A DNA stretch of 64,000 bases, taken from DASRJW01 sp964567755 (lineage in GTDB: Bacteria > Krumholzibacteriota > Krumholzibacteriia > G020349025). Where the stretch lies: positions 1-64,000 of the forward strand of contig CAZMNW010000042.1 of the NCBI GenBank assembly GCA_964567755.1, read 5' to 3'. Every line of letters begins with the position of its first letter. Positions within the stretch are counted from its first letter, which is position 1. Position numbers and translations under genes: made by a program. Under the pieces are notes generated by a model. It was not told the origin of the DNA, searched no databases, and was given only the letters and a program-made list of their open reading frames with translations. This document shows, one piece after another, positions 17,511 through 26,738 of the stretch.

Positions 17511-17598
17511 CAACTTAGGAATGCGATCGTGACACACACTGCCGCGTGGCGTCGGTAGAAACGACACTTTCCAACTGGCTCGCGAGCGGGGCCGGTCG

Positions 17599-18897
17599 TT
17601 ACGGGGTCAATCGTTGCAGCGTGCGCGGGAAAGGGATGGCCTCGCGCAGATGATGAATGCCACAGAGCCAGGAGACCGTGCGCTCCAGGCCGAGGCCGAA
17701 GCCGGCATGGGGGAAGGTGCCGAAACGACGTAGATCGAGATACCAGTTGAATGCTTGCTCGGGGAGCTGATGCTTCCGGAGCTGCTCGCGCAAGTACTCC
17801 AAGTTGGCGCTGCGCTCACCGCCGCCGATGATTTCACCGTAGCCCTCGGGGGCCAGGAAATCCGCTGACAGGCAGGTGCGCGGATCCTGCGCGTCCGGTT
17901 CCATGTAGAAGGCCTTCACGGCCGCTGGGAAGTGATGAATGACAATAGGCGACGTGTGTTCTTCCGAAATGACGGTCTCGTCGGGTGCGCCGAAATCGCC
18001 ACCCCATTCGAAAGCATGCCCTTTCGCATGCAAGAGCTTGACCGCATCGTCGTAGTGGATGCGCGCAAAGGGTCCGCGCACCGCCTCTAACTTCGAGATG
18101 TCGCGCTCCAGGTGCTCGAGGAGCAGCTGACGGCAGTCTCGCAACACCTCGGCGATGATGAACAGGAGCAGCTCTTCGCCGAGCTGAATGACATCGTCCA
18201 AATGTGCCCAAGCGACTTCCGGCTCCACCATCCAAAATTCGGTGAGGTGGCGACGCGTTTTCGACTTTTCGGCGCGGAAGGTTGGGCCGAAAGTGTAGAC
18301 CTTGCCGAAGGCAGCGGCCGTGGCTTCGTTGTAGAGCTGCCCGCTTTGTGTAAGGTAGGCCTTGTCGCCAAAGTACTCGGTCTCGAACAATGTCGTCGTG
18401 CCTTCGCATGCGTTGGGGGTGAAGATCGGCGTATCGAGCAACGTGAAGCCTCGTGAATCGAAGAAATCTCGAATTGCCTTCTGTGTGCGGGCGCGGACTT
18501 TGAGGATCGCGAATTGTTTCTTGCTGCGCAGCCACAGGTGACGGTTGTCGAGGAGAAACGAGCTGCCATGTTCCTTGGGCGTGATGGGGAATTCGTCGGC
18601 GATCTGCACGATCTCGAAACCCTGCATGGACAGCTCGAAACCGCCCGGAGAGCGCTTGTCCTCACGCACGGTCCCCCAGACGCGCACGGAAGACTCCTGT
18701 GTCAGGCGTTCCAGTTCCGCGAAACGCTCCGCACCGATTTCCGGCTTGAAAGCCACACACTGCATGATGCCTGTGCCGTCGCGGAGCAAGAGGAAGAACA
18801 GCTTGCCGCCTGTCCGGTAGTTGTAGACCCAGCCCTCGAGGAGGACGATTTGCCCAACATGCGGTGCGATCTCCCCGATGTACGCTTTCAGCATCAT
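17599..18897 (-). CDS. asnS: Asparaginyl-tRNA synthetase
   Basis: This class IIb aminoacyl-tRNA synthetase charges tRNA-Asn in the cytoplasm. The 432 residues hold an N-terminal OB-fold anticodon-binding domain (about residues 1-105, EGWVYNYRTGGKLFFLLLRD). The catalytic domain has motif 2 FRAEKSKTRRHLTEFWM and motif 3 GFGLGLERTVSWL. The combination RHLTEFWMVEPE and GGGERSANLEYL is typical of AsnS rather than AspS. Two adjacent ATGs (18897, 18894) follow GAGGGG; either could be used. A plausible promoter lies at 18945-18973, and the gene diverges from the TPR-protein gene. Confidence 0.95.
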   Translation of the reverse strand: MMLKAYIGEIAPHVGQIVLLEGWVYNYRTGGKLFFLLLRDGTGIMQCVAFKPEIGAERFAELERLTQESSVRVWGTVREDKRSPGGFELSMQGFEIVQIADEFPITPKEHGSSFLLDNRHLWLRSKKQFAILKVRARTQKAIRDFFDSRGFTLLDTPIFTPNACEGTTTLFETEYFGDKAYLTQSGQLYNEATAAAFGKVYTFGPTFRAEKSKTRRHLTEFWMVEPEVAWAHLDDVIQLGEELLLFIIAEVLRDCRQLLLEHLERDISKLEAVRGPFARIHYDDAVKLLHAKGHAFEWGGDFGAPDETVISEEHTSPIVIHHFPAAVKAFYMEPDAQDPRTCLSADFLAPEGYGEIIGGGERSANLEYLREQLRKHQLPEQAFNWYLDLRRFGTFPHAGFGLGLERTVSWLCGIHHLREAIPFPRTLQRLTP

Positions 18898-18944
18898 CCC
18901 CTCATTCGTGCGCGGTTTCGCCGCTCTCCAGGCTACTCGAAGTT

Positions 18945-18973
18945 AGACTAGCCGTGCGATGTTGCAATTGCAA
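18945..18973 (-). promoter_or_regulatory. Putative asnS promoter
   Basis: On the minus strand TTGCAA (18973-18968) and TAGTCT (18950-18945) are separated by 17 bp, a fair match to sigma70 hexamers. Transcription would start near 18938, giving a ~40-nt leader to asnS. A second overlapping TTGCAA makes the -35 region a palindrome. Confidence 0.4.
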
Positions 18974-19062
18974 GCGGGCACGGTCCTTGCCGTCGTCTTG
19001 CAGCCTTCCCAGCGAGAGCGAGTGTTCGTGCGCCAGAGAACATTCCACACGGAGACAGAGGG

Positions 19063-20877
19063 ATGAAACCTGGCTGGAGAGCCATTCTCGCCGCAGTCGC
19101 ATTGCTGGCGGGGACGCACGTTGCTGCCGACGAGCTCGTTCTCCCGACGGCGCCTCTGCGTCAGTACTACGCTGCCGCGCGCGCCAATGGAGCCGAGCGT
19201 TCCGAGGCGCTCGCCCGCGCGCTCGTGGTCCTGTCGCAGGGGCAACCTGTCGAAGAGCGACTGGAGCTACTGCAACAAGCCTCGCTCGTCGACCCGACGT
19301 GGGCCGCGCCGCACTTCGAACGCGTCGTTCTGGAACTGCACCAGCATGATCCGGCAAGCGCCAGTTTGGCGGCTCGCGACGCCGTGCGCTGCGTACTCGA
19401 CGACCCGATCCAGCAGTCGGCGTGGTTGTTCCGCGCCGAGCGCGGCACCCATTCCCTGCTGCTCGCGACATTGGTCACCCTGGTTGTCCTGCTTTTTGTG
19501 CGCACGCTGTTTTTCGCCCAGCACCTCGTGGAAGCACGATCGCGGCAAATCTATATCACGGTCGTCGCCCTGGCGGCCGTCCTGTTGTGGGTGCTGTGGC
19601 AATCTCCGCTCGCGGCCCTGCTCGTGGCAATTCTGTTCCTGACGTCGTTCATGGCTCGCAAAGAGCGCCGCACGCTGGCCGCGCTCTGCGTCGCGCTCGC
19701 CTTGTGCGAGATCCCGCTGCCATGGTTGCAGACCCGCGCCATGATCCTCGATCCGGGCAGCACCAGCGCGCGTCTTGCCGCCGCACAGCGCGAGGGTGGC
19801 GACCCTCGTCTCGAGGCCAGTCTGGTGCGCGACATCCCACATGGACGCGAGCGCGAGTTCGTGCTCGGCTTGCTCGCCCGTCGCCGCGGCGATCTCGATG
19901 CCGCCGAGCGCTACTATTCTGCGGCCATCACCGCCGACCCGAATTGGGGCTTGCCGTACGTCAATCTCGCCAATGTCTACTTCGCGCGCGGCAACATGCA
20001 GCGCGCGGCTGCCGGCTACCGCAAGGCGCAATCATTGGCTCCGGAGAGTCCGTACGCGCACGCCAACCTGGCACAGACATACATCCGGATGCTGCACTTC
20101 GGCGAAGCCGACCAGGAGCTGCACCGCGCTGCCGAGCTCGACTTCGACAAGATCACACAGAAACGTGCCGCTTGGGTGCACGCGCAAATTCCGCTGGTCG
20201 ATGCCGTGCTCGGCCCCGAGGAAATCTTGCGTCTGGCCAGTGACGAGGCACGCGCCAAGCCGCGGCGAGCCGAACTGCTGTTGCAAAGCTGGCGTGGCGC
20301 CGGTTGGGACGGATTGTCGCCGTGGAAGACCGCGGGTGTCCTCTTCGGACTAGTGATGCTGCTCCTGTCCCGTTGGCGCGTGCGTTCCGTCGTCTTCGAA
20401 TGCACTTCGTGCGCACGCGTCGTGTGTACACACTGCGCGCCGCCGCTGCGCGAAGATCGCGCTCGCGTCTGCCCGTACTGCGACCTGAACACGCCGCGCT
20501 TCGATCGTTCCGAAGCGCTCGACGTGGATGCACCGATGGTGGAGCGACAGCGCACGCGCCACGTGCAGGCGCCACGCCTTGCCGATCGCATGCCGCGCTG
20601 GGTCGGCACCCTCTTCCCCGGCGCCGCGGACTTGGCGTGTGGGGCGCCGACAGCGGCCTTGTGGACAGCGCTCGTGGCGTGGGGAGCATTGCTCGCCGTC
20701 GGCATGTTGGTGGACGCCGCCAGCGATCGCGCCGTGCCATGGTTCTCGGCCGCCAACGCCCAAGCCTTGCGCTTGGCGGTCCTCGTGTTCTTTCTGGCGC
20801 ATCTGCAAGGACTGCTGCGACTCCGCCGTTCGTGGCGACGACTCGGACAGTCACTCGCGATTCCCGAGGGACGGTGA
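19063..20877 (+). CDS. Membrane TPR protein with zinc ribbon
   Basis: This 604-residue protein has no recognised name. A signal peptide (residues 1-22) is followed by a periplasmic helical region. Hydrophobic segments lie at about 131-151, 163-181 and 203-221. Tetratricopeptide repeats at about 265-365 include AERYYSAAITADPNWGLPY and NLANVYFARGNMQRAAAGYR. A further TM segment lies at about 423-438. A six-cysteine zinc ribbon follows (C447, C450, C455, C458, C470, C473), and two C-terminal hydrophobic segments end the protein. GGAGACAGAGGG precedes the ATG. The DUF4388 gene starts 3 nt after the stop, so the two form an operon. TPR plus zinc ribbon suggests a scaffold for a membrane complex, possibly linked to surface appendages or motility. 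The role is unknown. Confidence 0.75.
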   Translation: MKPGWRAILAAVALLAGTHVAADELVLPTAPLRQYYAAARANGAERSEALARALVVLSQGQPVEERLELLQQASLVDPTWAAPHFERVVLELHQHDPASASLAARDAVRCVLDDPIQQSAWLFRAERGTHSLLLATLVTLVVLLFVRTLFFAQHLVEARSRQIYITVVALAAVLLWVLWQSPLAALLVAILFLTSFMARKERRTLAALCVALALCEIPLPWLQTRAMILDPGSTSARLAAAQREGGDPRLEASLVRDIPHGREREFVLGLLARRRGDLDAAERYYSAAITADPNWGLPYVNLANVYFARGNMQRAAAGYRKAQSLAPESPYAHANLAQTYIRMLHFGEADQELHRAAELDFDKITQKRAAWVHAQIPLVDAVLGPEEILRLASDEARAKPRRAELLLQSWRGAGWDGLSPWKTAGVLFGLVMLLLSRWRVRSVVFECTSCARVVCTHCAPPLREDRARVCPYCDLNTPRFDRSEALDVDAPMVERQRTRHVQAPRLADRMPRWVGTLFPGAADLACGAPTAALWTALVAWGALLAVGMLVDAASDRAVPWFSAANAQALRLAVLVFFLAHLQGLLRLRRSWRRLGQSLAIPEGR

Positions 20878-20880
20878 GCC

Positions 20881-22002
20881 ATGCAGGGCGCACTTCAAGA
20901 ATTCGGCCTCGCGGAGATCTTGCAGCTCGTGGCGATGCAGCACAAGACTGGACTGCTGCGCATCGAGAGCTACGAAAAGATCCTCACCTTCTACTTCGAC
21001 AAGGGCATGCTCGTCTCTTGCCGGGACCGACGCCGACTGGGTGACGACCCGTTGCTCGAATACATGAAGAAGTCCGGCTATCTCGATGCTTGGCAGACCT
21101 TGCACCTCACCTTGGAGGTCGGGGAGAACCGCAAGGACGTGGCCGATGTGCTGCTCGAAAAGCACTTGATCACGCCGGATGAGCTGCAGCAGGCCCTGAT
21201 CGACATGACGCAGGATCTCGTCTTCCGCACCTACAACTGGAAAGAGGGCACCTACCGCTTCTTGAGCGGCGAGGAATCGCTGCGCGGACTGCAGCACACG
21301 GTGTCGCTGAGAATGGAAGCCGTGCTTCTCGAAGCCGCACGCCGCGTCGACGAGTGGCCGCAGGTCCTGACCAAGTTGCCCAGCCCGCAGGTGCTCTTGT
21401 CACCGGTGACGGCGCTGCCGACCTCTCTCGACGAGCGTTCCCAGGCCTTGCTTTCGCGTCTGCGCAGTCCGATGCGCCTCGCCGAGCTCGTGGCCTGCGG
21501 GCGGTTGCCCGAGTTCGAGGTGTACGAAATCGTCGCCGCGGCTGCCGAGTCCGGCATCACCCAGATCCTCGAAATGCCGCTACCGGTCGAAGCCCCCAAG
21601 CCCGTCACCGAACCCGTCGCCACCGCTTCTGTCGCCGAGAAGGGACGCCAGCTGCCGCGCCCGGGGATCACGGCGCGACGGCCGCCGCGGCCGAGTCTGG
21701 TGTTGTGGGCGCTGGTCTTGTTCGCGGCCGGGTGCGGGCTGATGGTGGTCGGCTTGCGCGGCAGCAGCACGCGCCTCTCGCGGACGGAAATGGAAATGCG
21801 CTCCGCGCGCACGACACTGCATCGCGACATCGAGGTATTCCGCGCCCTGCATGGCGGATACCCGGAGACGTTGCAGGACCTCGCCGGCGCCCAGCTCGCC
21901 AGCCCGCGACTCCTGGAGAAGGCCGATGTCGTGGCCTACGCACGCACCGAATCGGGCAAGAGCTTCGAACTGACTTACAAGGAAGACAAGCCCAGGCGTT
22001 GA
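20881..22002 (+). CDS. DUF4388 protein with pseudopilin-like C-terminus
   Basis: The N-terminal ~150 residues (ALQEFGLAEILQLVAMQHKTGLL, shortened here) match DUF4388, a domain common in gliding and predatory bacteria and in proteins related to PatA and GspE N-termini. A Pro-rich linker (235-270) leads to one TM segment (271-292). Beyond it, LHRDIEVFRALHGGYPETLQDL resembles the helix and Y-P-E/D-T-L-xx-L loop of type II secretion and type IV pseudopilins, and YARTESGKSFELTY resembles their final strand. The orientation would put DUF4388 in the cytoplasm and the pilin-like domain outside. It is in an operon with the TPR/zinc-ribbon protein. Role unknown; a sensor or adaptor at an envelope machine is an inference. 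Confidence 0.75.
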   Translation: MQGALQEFGLAEILQLVAMQHKTGLLRIESYEKILTFYFDKGMLVSCRDRRRLGDDPLLEYMKKSGYLDAWQTLHLTLEVGENRKDVADVLLEKHLITPDELQQALIDMTQDLVFRTYNWKEGTYRFLSGEESLRGLQHTVSLRMEAVLLEAARRVDEWPQVLTKLPSPQVLLSPVTALPTSLDERSQALLSRLRSPMRLAELVACGRLPEFEVYEIVAAAAESGITQILEMPLPVEAPKPVTEPVATASVAEKGRQLPRPGITARRPPRPSLVLWALVLFAAGCGLMVVGLRGSSTRLSRTEMEMRSARTTLHRDIEVFRALHGGYPETLQDLAGAQLASPRLLEKADVVAYARTESGKSFELTYKEDKPRR

Positions 22003-22035
22003 TCTTGCGCTGGTGGCGCGAGTACGCTGTCATGC

Positions 22036-22971
22036 ATGCGCCTTCTCGACTTTTTCTTCGCGCTGCGTCCCCTCGTTCTCGTCCCGGCCTGGAGCTTCTT
22101 CATTCTCGGCCAGGATCTGGTGCGATCCCATCCTGCAGGCGATGCGGCTCGGCTCACTCTGCCCGAGGGATTTCCCGCGCTCCGTTTCCTCTTGATGAGC
22201 GCGGTGCTCGCCGCCGTGCACCTCATCAATCAGATCGCCGACGCCGAGACGGATCGGCTGAATGCCAAGGGATTCTTTCTCCAACACGGCATCTTCACGG
22301 CGCGCACGTACGCCATCGTGGCGACGTTGCTTCTGGCCGCAGGACTGGCCTTCGCCGCGGCGGCGGATGAGGCGCCGCTCCGCCTTGCCGCGGCCACGGC
22401 CCTCGGAATCGCATACAGTCTGCCGCCGTGGCGCCTCAGCTCTCGGCCGGGCTTGGATGTAGCGGCGAATGCCATCGGTTACGGCGCGCTGGCGACGTGG
22501 CTCGGCGCCGGCGCGCTGCATGCGACCGATCTATGGGCAACGCGCCTCGGCGCGAGCATGCTCGCGGTCGCGGCGGTTTTCTTGCACACGACGCTGCTCG
22601 ATGTCGAGGGCGATCGCCGCACGGGCAAGCGCACGGCGGCTGTCGCCTGGGGCGTTCAGCGCGCGCGCATTCTGGCGAGCCTGTGTGCCGTCGCCGCGGC
22701 GGTGCTGGCGGCGTTCGCAACCGCGCCCGTGCTCCTCGGCGCATGTGGCGCGCTCGCGATCTTGACCGTGGCCAGCAACCTCGCACCGCAAGCAGTCAAG
22801 AGTCAGAGTGTGAGCGTTGGCGGCACGATGCTGTTCGCCTTGGCGGCCGGGCTCCGCGCTCCAATCTTCGCCGGGGGGCTGCTCATGCTGGTCGCGATCA
22901 CGCGCGTTTACTATGCCAAGCGCTTCGCGCTCGCCTACCCAGCGTTGCGTACAACCAAAAGTGCCCCGTAA
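22036..22971 (+). CDS. UbiA-family prenyltransferase
   Basis: This 311-residue integral membrane protein of the UbiA superfamily has about eight to nine hydrophobic helices. The first Asp-rich motif is N-x3-D-x3-D (NQIADAETD) and the second D-x3-D is DVEGDRR. Both bind Mg-prenyl diphosphate. Family members attach isoprenoid chains to quinone precursors, heme, chlorophyll or lipids. The aromatic or lipid acceptor cannot be read from sequence, and no quinone genes are adjacent. The start at 22036 is preferred over an out-of-frame ATG at 22032. It converges with the polysaccharide deacetylase gene, with 25 bp between stops. Confidence 0.85.
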   Translation: MRLLDFFFALRPLVLVPAWSFFILGQDLVRSHPAGDAARLTLPEGFPALRFLLMSAVLAAVHLINQIADAETDRLNAKGFFLQHGIFTARTYAIVATLLLAAGLAFAAAADEAPLRLAAATALGIAYSLPPWRLSSRPGLDVAANAIGYGALATWLGAGALHATDLWATRLGASMLAVAAVFLHTTLLDVEGDRRTGKRTAAVAWGVQRARILASLCAVAAAVLAAFATAPVLLGACGALAILTVASNLAPQAVKSQSVSVGGTMLFALAAGLRAPIFAGGLLMLVAITRVYYAKRFALAYPALRTTKSAP

Positions 22972-22996
22972 ACAGCACGGCTGCGATGGCGTCGGG

Positions 22997-23995
22997 TCAC
23001 GCTTCGCCTGCAGAATCGGAACTCCTTGACGGGAGGGCGGCCTGGCGTGCGGTCCGTGGTGCGGGGTCGATGTTCCCGGTGTTGCGAGCCGCCAGTGCCG
23101 CCACCGCGCTCACACCGCGGGTGAAAAGATCCTGGACCCACCAGAAGCGACGCGAGGCATCGACCTTGTCGAGGACAGCGCGCGGCGAATCGACGATGTA
23201 GACTCCGAAGCGTCGGAGCGCGAGCGGTTGCACGCGATCGTCGGGCCGGAGTGGGCTCATGGCGAATCCGAGCGCGTACCCCGCAGCGGCCGCGGCCGCG
23301 GCCACGCGCGCGTCGCAGCGTCCGAATGGATAGGACAGCGCGCGAATGGGCGCCCCCAGAGCGTCCTCCAGTCGGTGGCGCGATCCTTCGAGCTCGCGGC
23401 GTAGCGCGTGGTCGTCGAGCCGAGTGAGGTCGCGATGCGTCATCGAGTGCGAACCGATCGCGACCCCTTCGGCGTGAAGCGCGCGCAGCTCGTCCCAGTC
23501 GAGATGCCAAACACGCCGGCCCGGAAAAGGCAGATCCCAGCGCGACTTGCGCCCGGCGAAATCGGTGATGACGAACAGGAGGCTTGGAAAGGCGCGCGCG
23601 CGCAGCATCGGCCATGCCTTTGCGGCGAAGCTCGCGTAGGCATCGTCGAAGGTAATCAGGACTTCGCGCCTGGCGAGCTCCCCCGTCGGGACAAGTCGTT
23701 TGGATTTGGGCGCCGTGTGGTTGGTATCTGCTGCAGGGACCACCGTGGCGAGACAGCGCGCGAAGTGTTCGACATCGATGCCGCGGACATTGGCGCGCGT
23801 CAATGCATCCAAGTGGGCGGCGAACTGGCGCACGCTGCACCACGTGCCACCGAGCTCGGGTGTCCCCACCTTGTGATAGGCAAGCACGGCAGGCAGACCG
23901 CCGACAGGGCGGCCGAGGAATCGTCGCCAACCCGAAGTGCCCGTCGCGAGCGCCGCGGCTGTCCCAGGCGACGCGGCGTCGAACGCTACATGCAC
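22997..23995 (-). CDS. Polysaccharide deacetylase (NodB/CE4)
   Basis: This 332-residue carbohydrate esterase family 4 protein carries all the expected motifs. These are TFDDAY (metal-binding and catalytic Asp pair), the H-S-M-T-H zinc site (SHSMTHRDL), and the Y-P-F-G-R-C-D segment. Such enzymes remove N-acetyl groups from peptidoglycan, chitin-like or exopolysaccharide chains. The N-terminus lacks a clear signal peptide. The GTG at 23995 directly follows the dut stop codon, so it is the last gene of a mutase-dut cluster and likely translationally coupled. The substrate is unknown. Confidence 0.88.
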   Translation of the reverse strand: MHVAFDAASPGTAAALATGTSGWRRFLGRPVGGLPAVLAYHKVGTPELGGTWCSVRQFAAHLDALTRANVRGIDVEHFARCLATVVPAADTNHTAPKSKRLVPTGELARREVLITFDDAYASFAAKAWPMLRARAFPSLLFVITDFAGRKSRWDLPFPGRRVWHLDWDELRALHAEGVAIGSHSMTHRDLTRLDDHALRRELEGSRHRLEDALGAPIRALSYPFGRCDARVAAAAAAAGYALGFAMSPLRPDDRVQPLALRRFGVYIVDSPRAVLDKVDASRRFWWVQDLFTRGVSAVAALAARNTGNIDPAPRTARQAALPSRSSDSAGEA

Positions 23996-24490
23996 CTAAC
24001 GACTCCCCGTGTGCCCGAACCCGCCGGCGCCGCGGTCGCTGGGCGCGAGCGCGCGGATCTCGAGCGCCGGATGCTCGACGCGCGCAAAGACCAGTTGCGC
24101 AATGCGATCACCACGCGCCAGTCGAAATGCCTCGGTGCCAAAGTTATAAAGCAGCACCTTCACCTCGCCGCGATAATCGCTGTCGATGGTTCCGGGAGCA
24201 TTGAGGATCCCGACCTGATATTGCGCGGCGAGGCCGCTCCGCGGCCGTACCTGGGCTTCGAAACCCGCCGGGATCTCCAGACGCAGCCCCGTTGGCACCG
24301 CGAGCAAACGCCCCGGCTCGAGGACCACGGCGTCGTCCACCGCAGCGCGAACGTCGTACCCCGAGGCGCCGGCGGTCATGCGCCCGAGAGGCGGCAGGTC
24401 CGCGGCGTGCGGCAACACGAGGACGCCAACGGGCGGCATTTCCCCTGGCCCCATGGCCGCACCTTCGCCGGCCGGACGCGAGTCACTCAT
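23996..24490 (-). CDS. dut: dUTP diphosphatase
   Basis: This homotrimeric dUTPase hydrolyses dUTP to dUMP, preventing uracil incorporation and supplying thymidylate synthesis. All five motifs are present in 164 residues: SGYDVRA, PRSGLA, GTIDSDYRGE (uracil pocket and catalytic Asp), GDRIAQLV and RGAGGFGHTG. The first ~25 residues are an extra Pro/Gly-rich tail, so the true start could lie at a downstream ATG near the GPGEMPP segment. It sits between the mutase small chain and the deacetylase genes on the same strand. Confidence 0.95.
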   Translation of the reverse strand: MSDSRPAGEGAAMGPGEMPPVGVLVLPHAADLPPLGRMTAGASGYDVRAAVDDAVVLEPGRLLAVPTGLRLEIPAGFEAQVRPRSGLAAQYQVGILNAPGTIDSDYRGEVKVLLYNFGTEAFRLARGDRIAQLVFARVEHPALEIRALAPSDRGAGGFGHTGSR

Positions 24491-24541
24491 CGTTGTCGGC
24501 GCTCCTTTTCAGGGTCCTGTACGCGGTCCGCGCGCGTCGAC

Positions 24542-24955
24542 TCAGCGACGCACGTTCTCCCGAAGAAATTGAATGGCGCTCGCGATCGGCGTTCCGGGTG
24601 TGAACACTGCTCGGATGCCGAGTCCGCGGCAGAATTCCAGGTCTTCCTCGGGGATGATGCCGCCGACGAAGACCAGGATGTCGCTGCCGCCCTGCTCGCG
24701 CAGCCGCTGCATGATGTCCGCGAACAGTTCGCGATGGGCGCCGGAAAGAATGGAGATCCCGATGGCGGCGACATCTTCTTGAATGGCCGCATTCACGATC
24801 GCCTCGGGAGTCTGGCGAATGCCCGTGTAAATGACCTCCATCCCCGCTTCCTGCAACGCGCGCGCCACGTACTTGGCGCCGCGGTCGTGCCCGTCCAGGC
24901 CCGGCTTGGCGATGAGGATGCGCAGCGGACGCCGGCCTTCGTTGATTTCACTCAT
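24542..24955 (-). CDS. Methylmalonyl-CoA mutase, B12-binding chain
   Basis: This 137-residue stand-alone cobalamin-binding domain carries the D-x-H-x-x-G motif (GLDGHDRGAKYVARALQEAG region, His about residue 24) that supplies the lower axial ligand. It also has the SILSGAH and FVGGIIPEED segments. It pairs with the catalytic chain encoded 38 nt upstream to form a split methylmalonyl-CoA mutase, as in archaea and several bacterial phyla. ATG 24955 opens with MSEINEGRR; the frame is open upstream only as a shadow of the large-chain gene. The enzyme interconverts methylmalonyl-CoA and succinyl-CoA in propionate metabolism. Confidence 0.93.
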   Translation of the reverse strand: MSEINEGRRPLRILIAKPGLDGHDRGAKYVARALQEAGMEVIYTGIRQTPEAIVNAAIQEDVAAIGISILSGAHRELFADIMQRLREQGGSDILVFVGGIIPEEDLEFCRGLGIRAVFTPGTPIASAIQFLRENVRR

Positions 24956-24993
24956 GGTCCAGCGCCCCGGAGGTGCACGCGATGGTGTCCACT

Positions 24994-26694
24994 TCAGATG
25001 GTGACGTCGGCGCGATACTCGCCGAACTCGGCGCGCAGCACGTCGCTGATCTCCCCCAGCGTCGCACCACGATCGACGGCCTCGACGATGGACGGCAGCA
25101 GATTGTCCTGGCCCCTGGCGACCGCGCGCACCGCGGCCAAAGTCGCATCCACCCCAGCCTGCGAGCGTTGGGCCCGGAACGCCTGCAGGCGCTGCACTTG
25201 CTCGCGTTCGAGCGCCGGATCGACACGCAGGATCGGGATTCGCGACGGGACCTCTTCGCGAAACCGGTTGACGCCGACGACCACACGCTCCTCCTTTTCG
25301 ATCTCGCGCTGCAGAGTGTAGGCAGCCTCCTGGATCTCGCGCTGGACGAATCCGCTCTCGATCGCCTGCACCATGCCGCCCAAGGCGTCGACGCGCGCGA
25401 TCAGCGCGCTGGCCTGGCGTTCCATGTTCTCGGTGAGGCACTCGACGGCATAGGAACCACCGAGCGCGTCCACCGTGTTGGTGACACCGGACTCGTACGC
25501 CAAGATCTGTTGGGTGCGCAACGCGATGCGCGCCGCGTCCTCGGTCGGCAGTGCCAGAGCCTCGTCCATGCCGTTGGTATGCAGGCTCTGTGCGCCTCCC
25601 AGCACCGCCGCCAGCGCCTGCACGGTGACACGCACGACGTTGTTCTCCGGCTGTTGCGCCGTGAGCGACGCCCCGGATGTCTGCGCGTGGAAGCGCAGCT
25701 GACAGGATTCCGCTCGTTGGGCGCCGAAGCGCGCGCGCATGAGCCGCGCCCACATGCGACGGGCGGCGCGGAACTTCGCCACTTCCTCCAGCAGATCATT
25801 GTGCGCATTGAAGAAGAAACTCAAACGTCCGGCGAAACGATCGACATCGAGACCGGAGTCGAGCGCGGCTTGCACATAGGCGATGCCGTCGGCCAGGGTG
25901 AAGGCCACCTCTTGCACCGCCGTGGCGCCGGCTTCGCGAATGTGGTAGCCGGAGATCGAAATCGGGTTCCATTCCGGGACTTCGCGCGCGCAGAAGGCGA
26001 ACATGTCGGTCACGAGCCGCATGGACGGCACCGGCGGATAAATATAGGTGCCGCGGGCGATGTACTCCTTGAGGATGTCGTTCTGCACCGTGCCGCGCAG
26101 ATCGCGCCAGGCGATCCCGCGCCGGCGCGCCACCACCAAGTACATCGCCAGCAGAATCGCAGCGGTGGAGTTGATCGTCATCGAGGTGGACACGCGGTCG
26201 AGCGGGATGCCGTCGAGCAGCGTCTCCATGTCCGCGACCGTGGCGATGGCGACGCCGACCTTGCCGACCTCGCCGCGCGCGAGCGCGTGATCCGAGTCGT
26301 AGCCGATCTGCGTGCACAAGTCGAAGGCGACGGAAAGACCGGTTTGTCCGCGCTCGAGAAGATAGCGATAGCGCGCGTTCGATGCCGCCGCGGTCCCGAA
26401 GCCGGCATACTGCCGCATCGTCCACAGCCGCCCGCGATACATCGTCGGGTAGACACCGCGCGTGTACGGGAAGCTGCCTGGATAGGCGAGATCCTGCTCC
26501 GCATCGAAACTCGCAATGTCCTCCGGCGTGTACAAGCGCTGCACGGACGTGCCCGAGCAGGTGGTGAAGTCGGCGCTGCGTTCGGGCGCGTGCTGCAAGA
26601 ACGGCTGCAAGACCTCGCGTTCCCACTCCGCGCGTGCGTTGGTCGGCGGTGCCGCGCGCGGCGCTGGATGACGACGGACACGATCGTGGGCCAT
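24994..26694 (-). CDS. Methylmalonyl-CoA mutase, catalytic chain
   Basis: This 566-residue TIM-barrel chain isomerises methylmalonyl-CoA and succinyl-CoA by a cobalamin radical mechanism. The substrate-tunnel motif reads GVYPTMYRGRLWTMRQYAGF, with the Tyr typical of true methylmalonyl-CoA mutases rather than isobutyryl- or ethylmalonyl-specific relatives. QIGYDSDH, STSMTINSTAA, ISISGYHIREAGA and SLHTNGMDEALALP are also present. It lacks a B12 domain, which the next gene encodes. ATG 26694 (MAHDRVRRHP) is chosen because the upstream continuation is a nuoN shadow. No epimerase or MeaB-type chaperone gene is nearby. Confidence 0.95.
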   Translation of the reverse strand: MAHDRVRRHPAPRAAPPTNARAEWEREVLQPFLQHAPERSADFTTCSGTSVQRLYTPEDIASFDAEQDLAYPGSFPYTRGVYPTMYRGRLWTMRQYAGFGTAAASNARYRYLLERGQTGLSVAFDLCTQIGYDSDHALARGEVGKVGVAIATVADMETLLDGIPLDRVSTSMTINSTAAILLAMYLVVARRRGIAWRDLRGTVQNDILKEYIARGTYIYPPVPSMRLVTDMFAFCAREVPEWNPISISGYHIREAGATAVQEVAFTLADGIAYVQAALDSGLDVDRFAGRLSFFFNAHNDLLEEVAKFRAARRMWARLMRARFGAQRAESCQLRFHAQTSGASLTAQQPENNVVRVTVQALAAVLGGAQSLHTNGMDEALALPTEDAARIALRTQQILAYESGVTNTVDALGGSYAVECLTENMERQASALIARVDALGGMVQAIESGFVQREIQEAAYTLQREIEKEERVVVGVNRFREEVPSRIPILRVDPALEREQVQRLQAFRAQRSQAGVDATLAAVRAVARGQDNLLPSIVEAVDRGATLGEISDVLRAEFGEYRADVTI

Positions 26695-26738
26695 GCGATG
26701 GCTCCGTGGCGAGGGGGTGGATCGTCGCGTCCTCAAGT

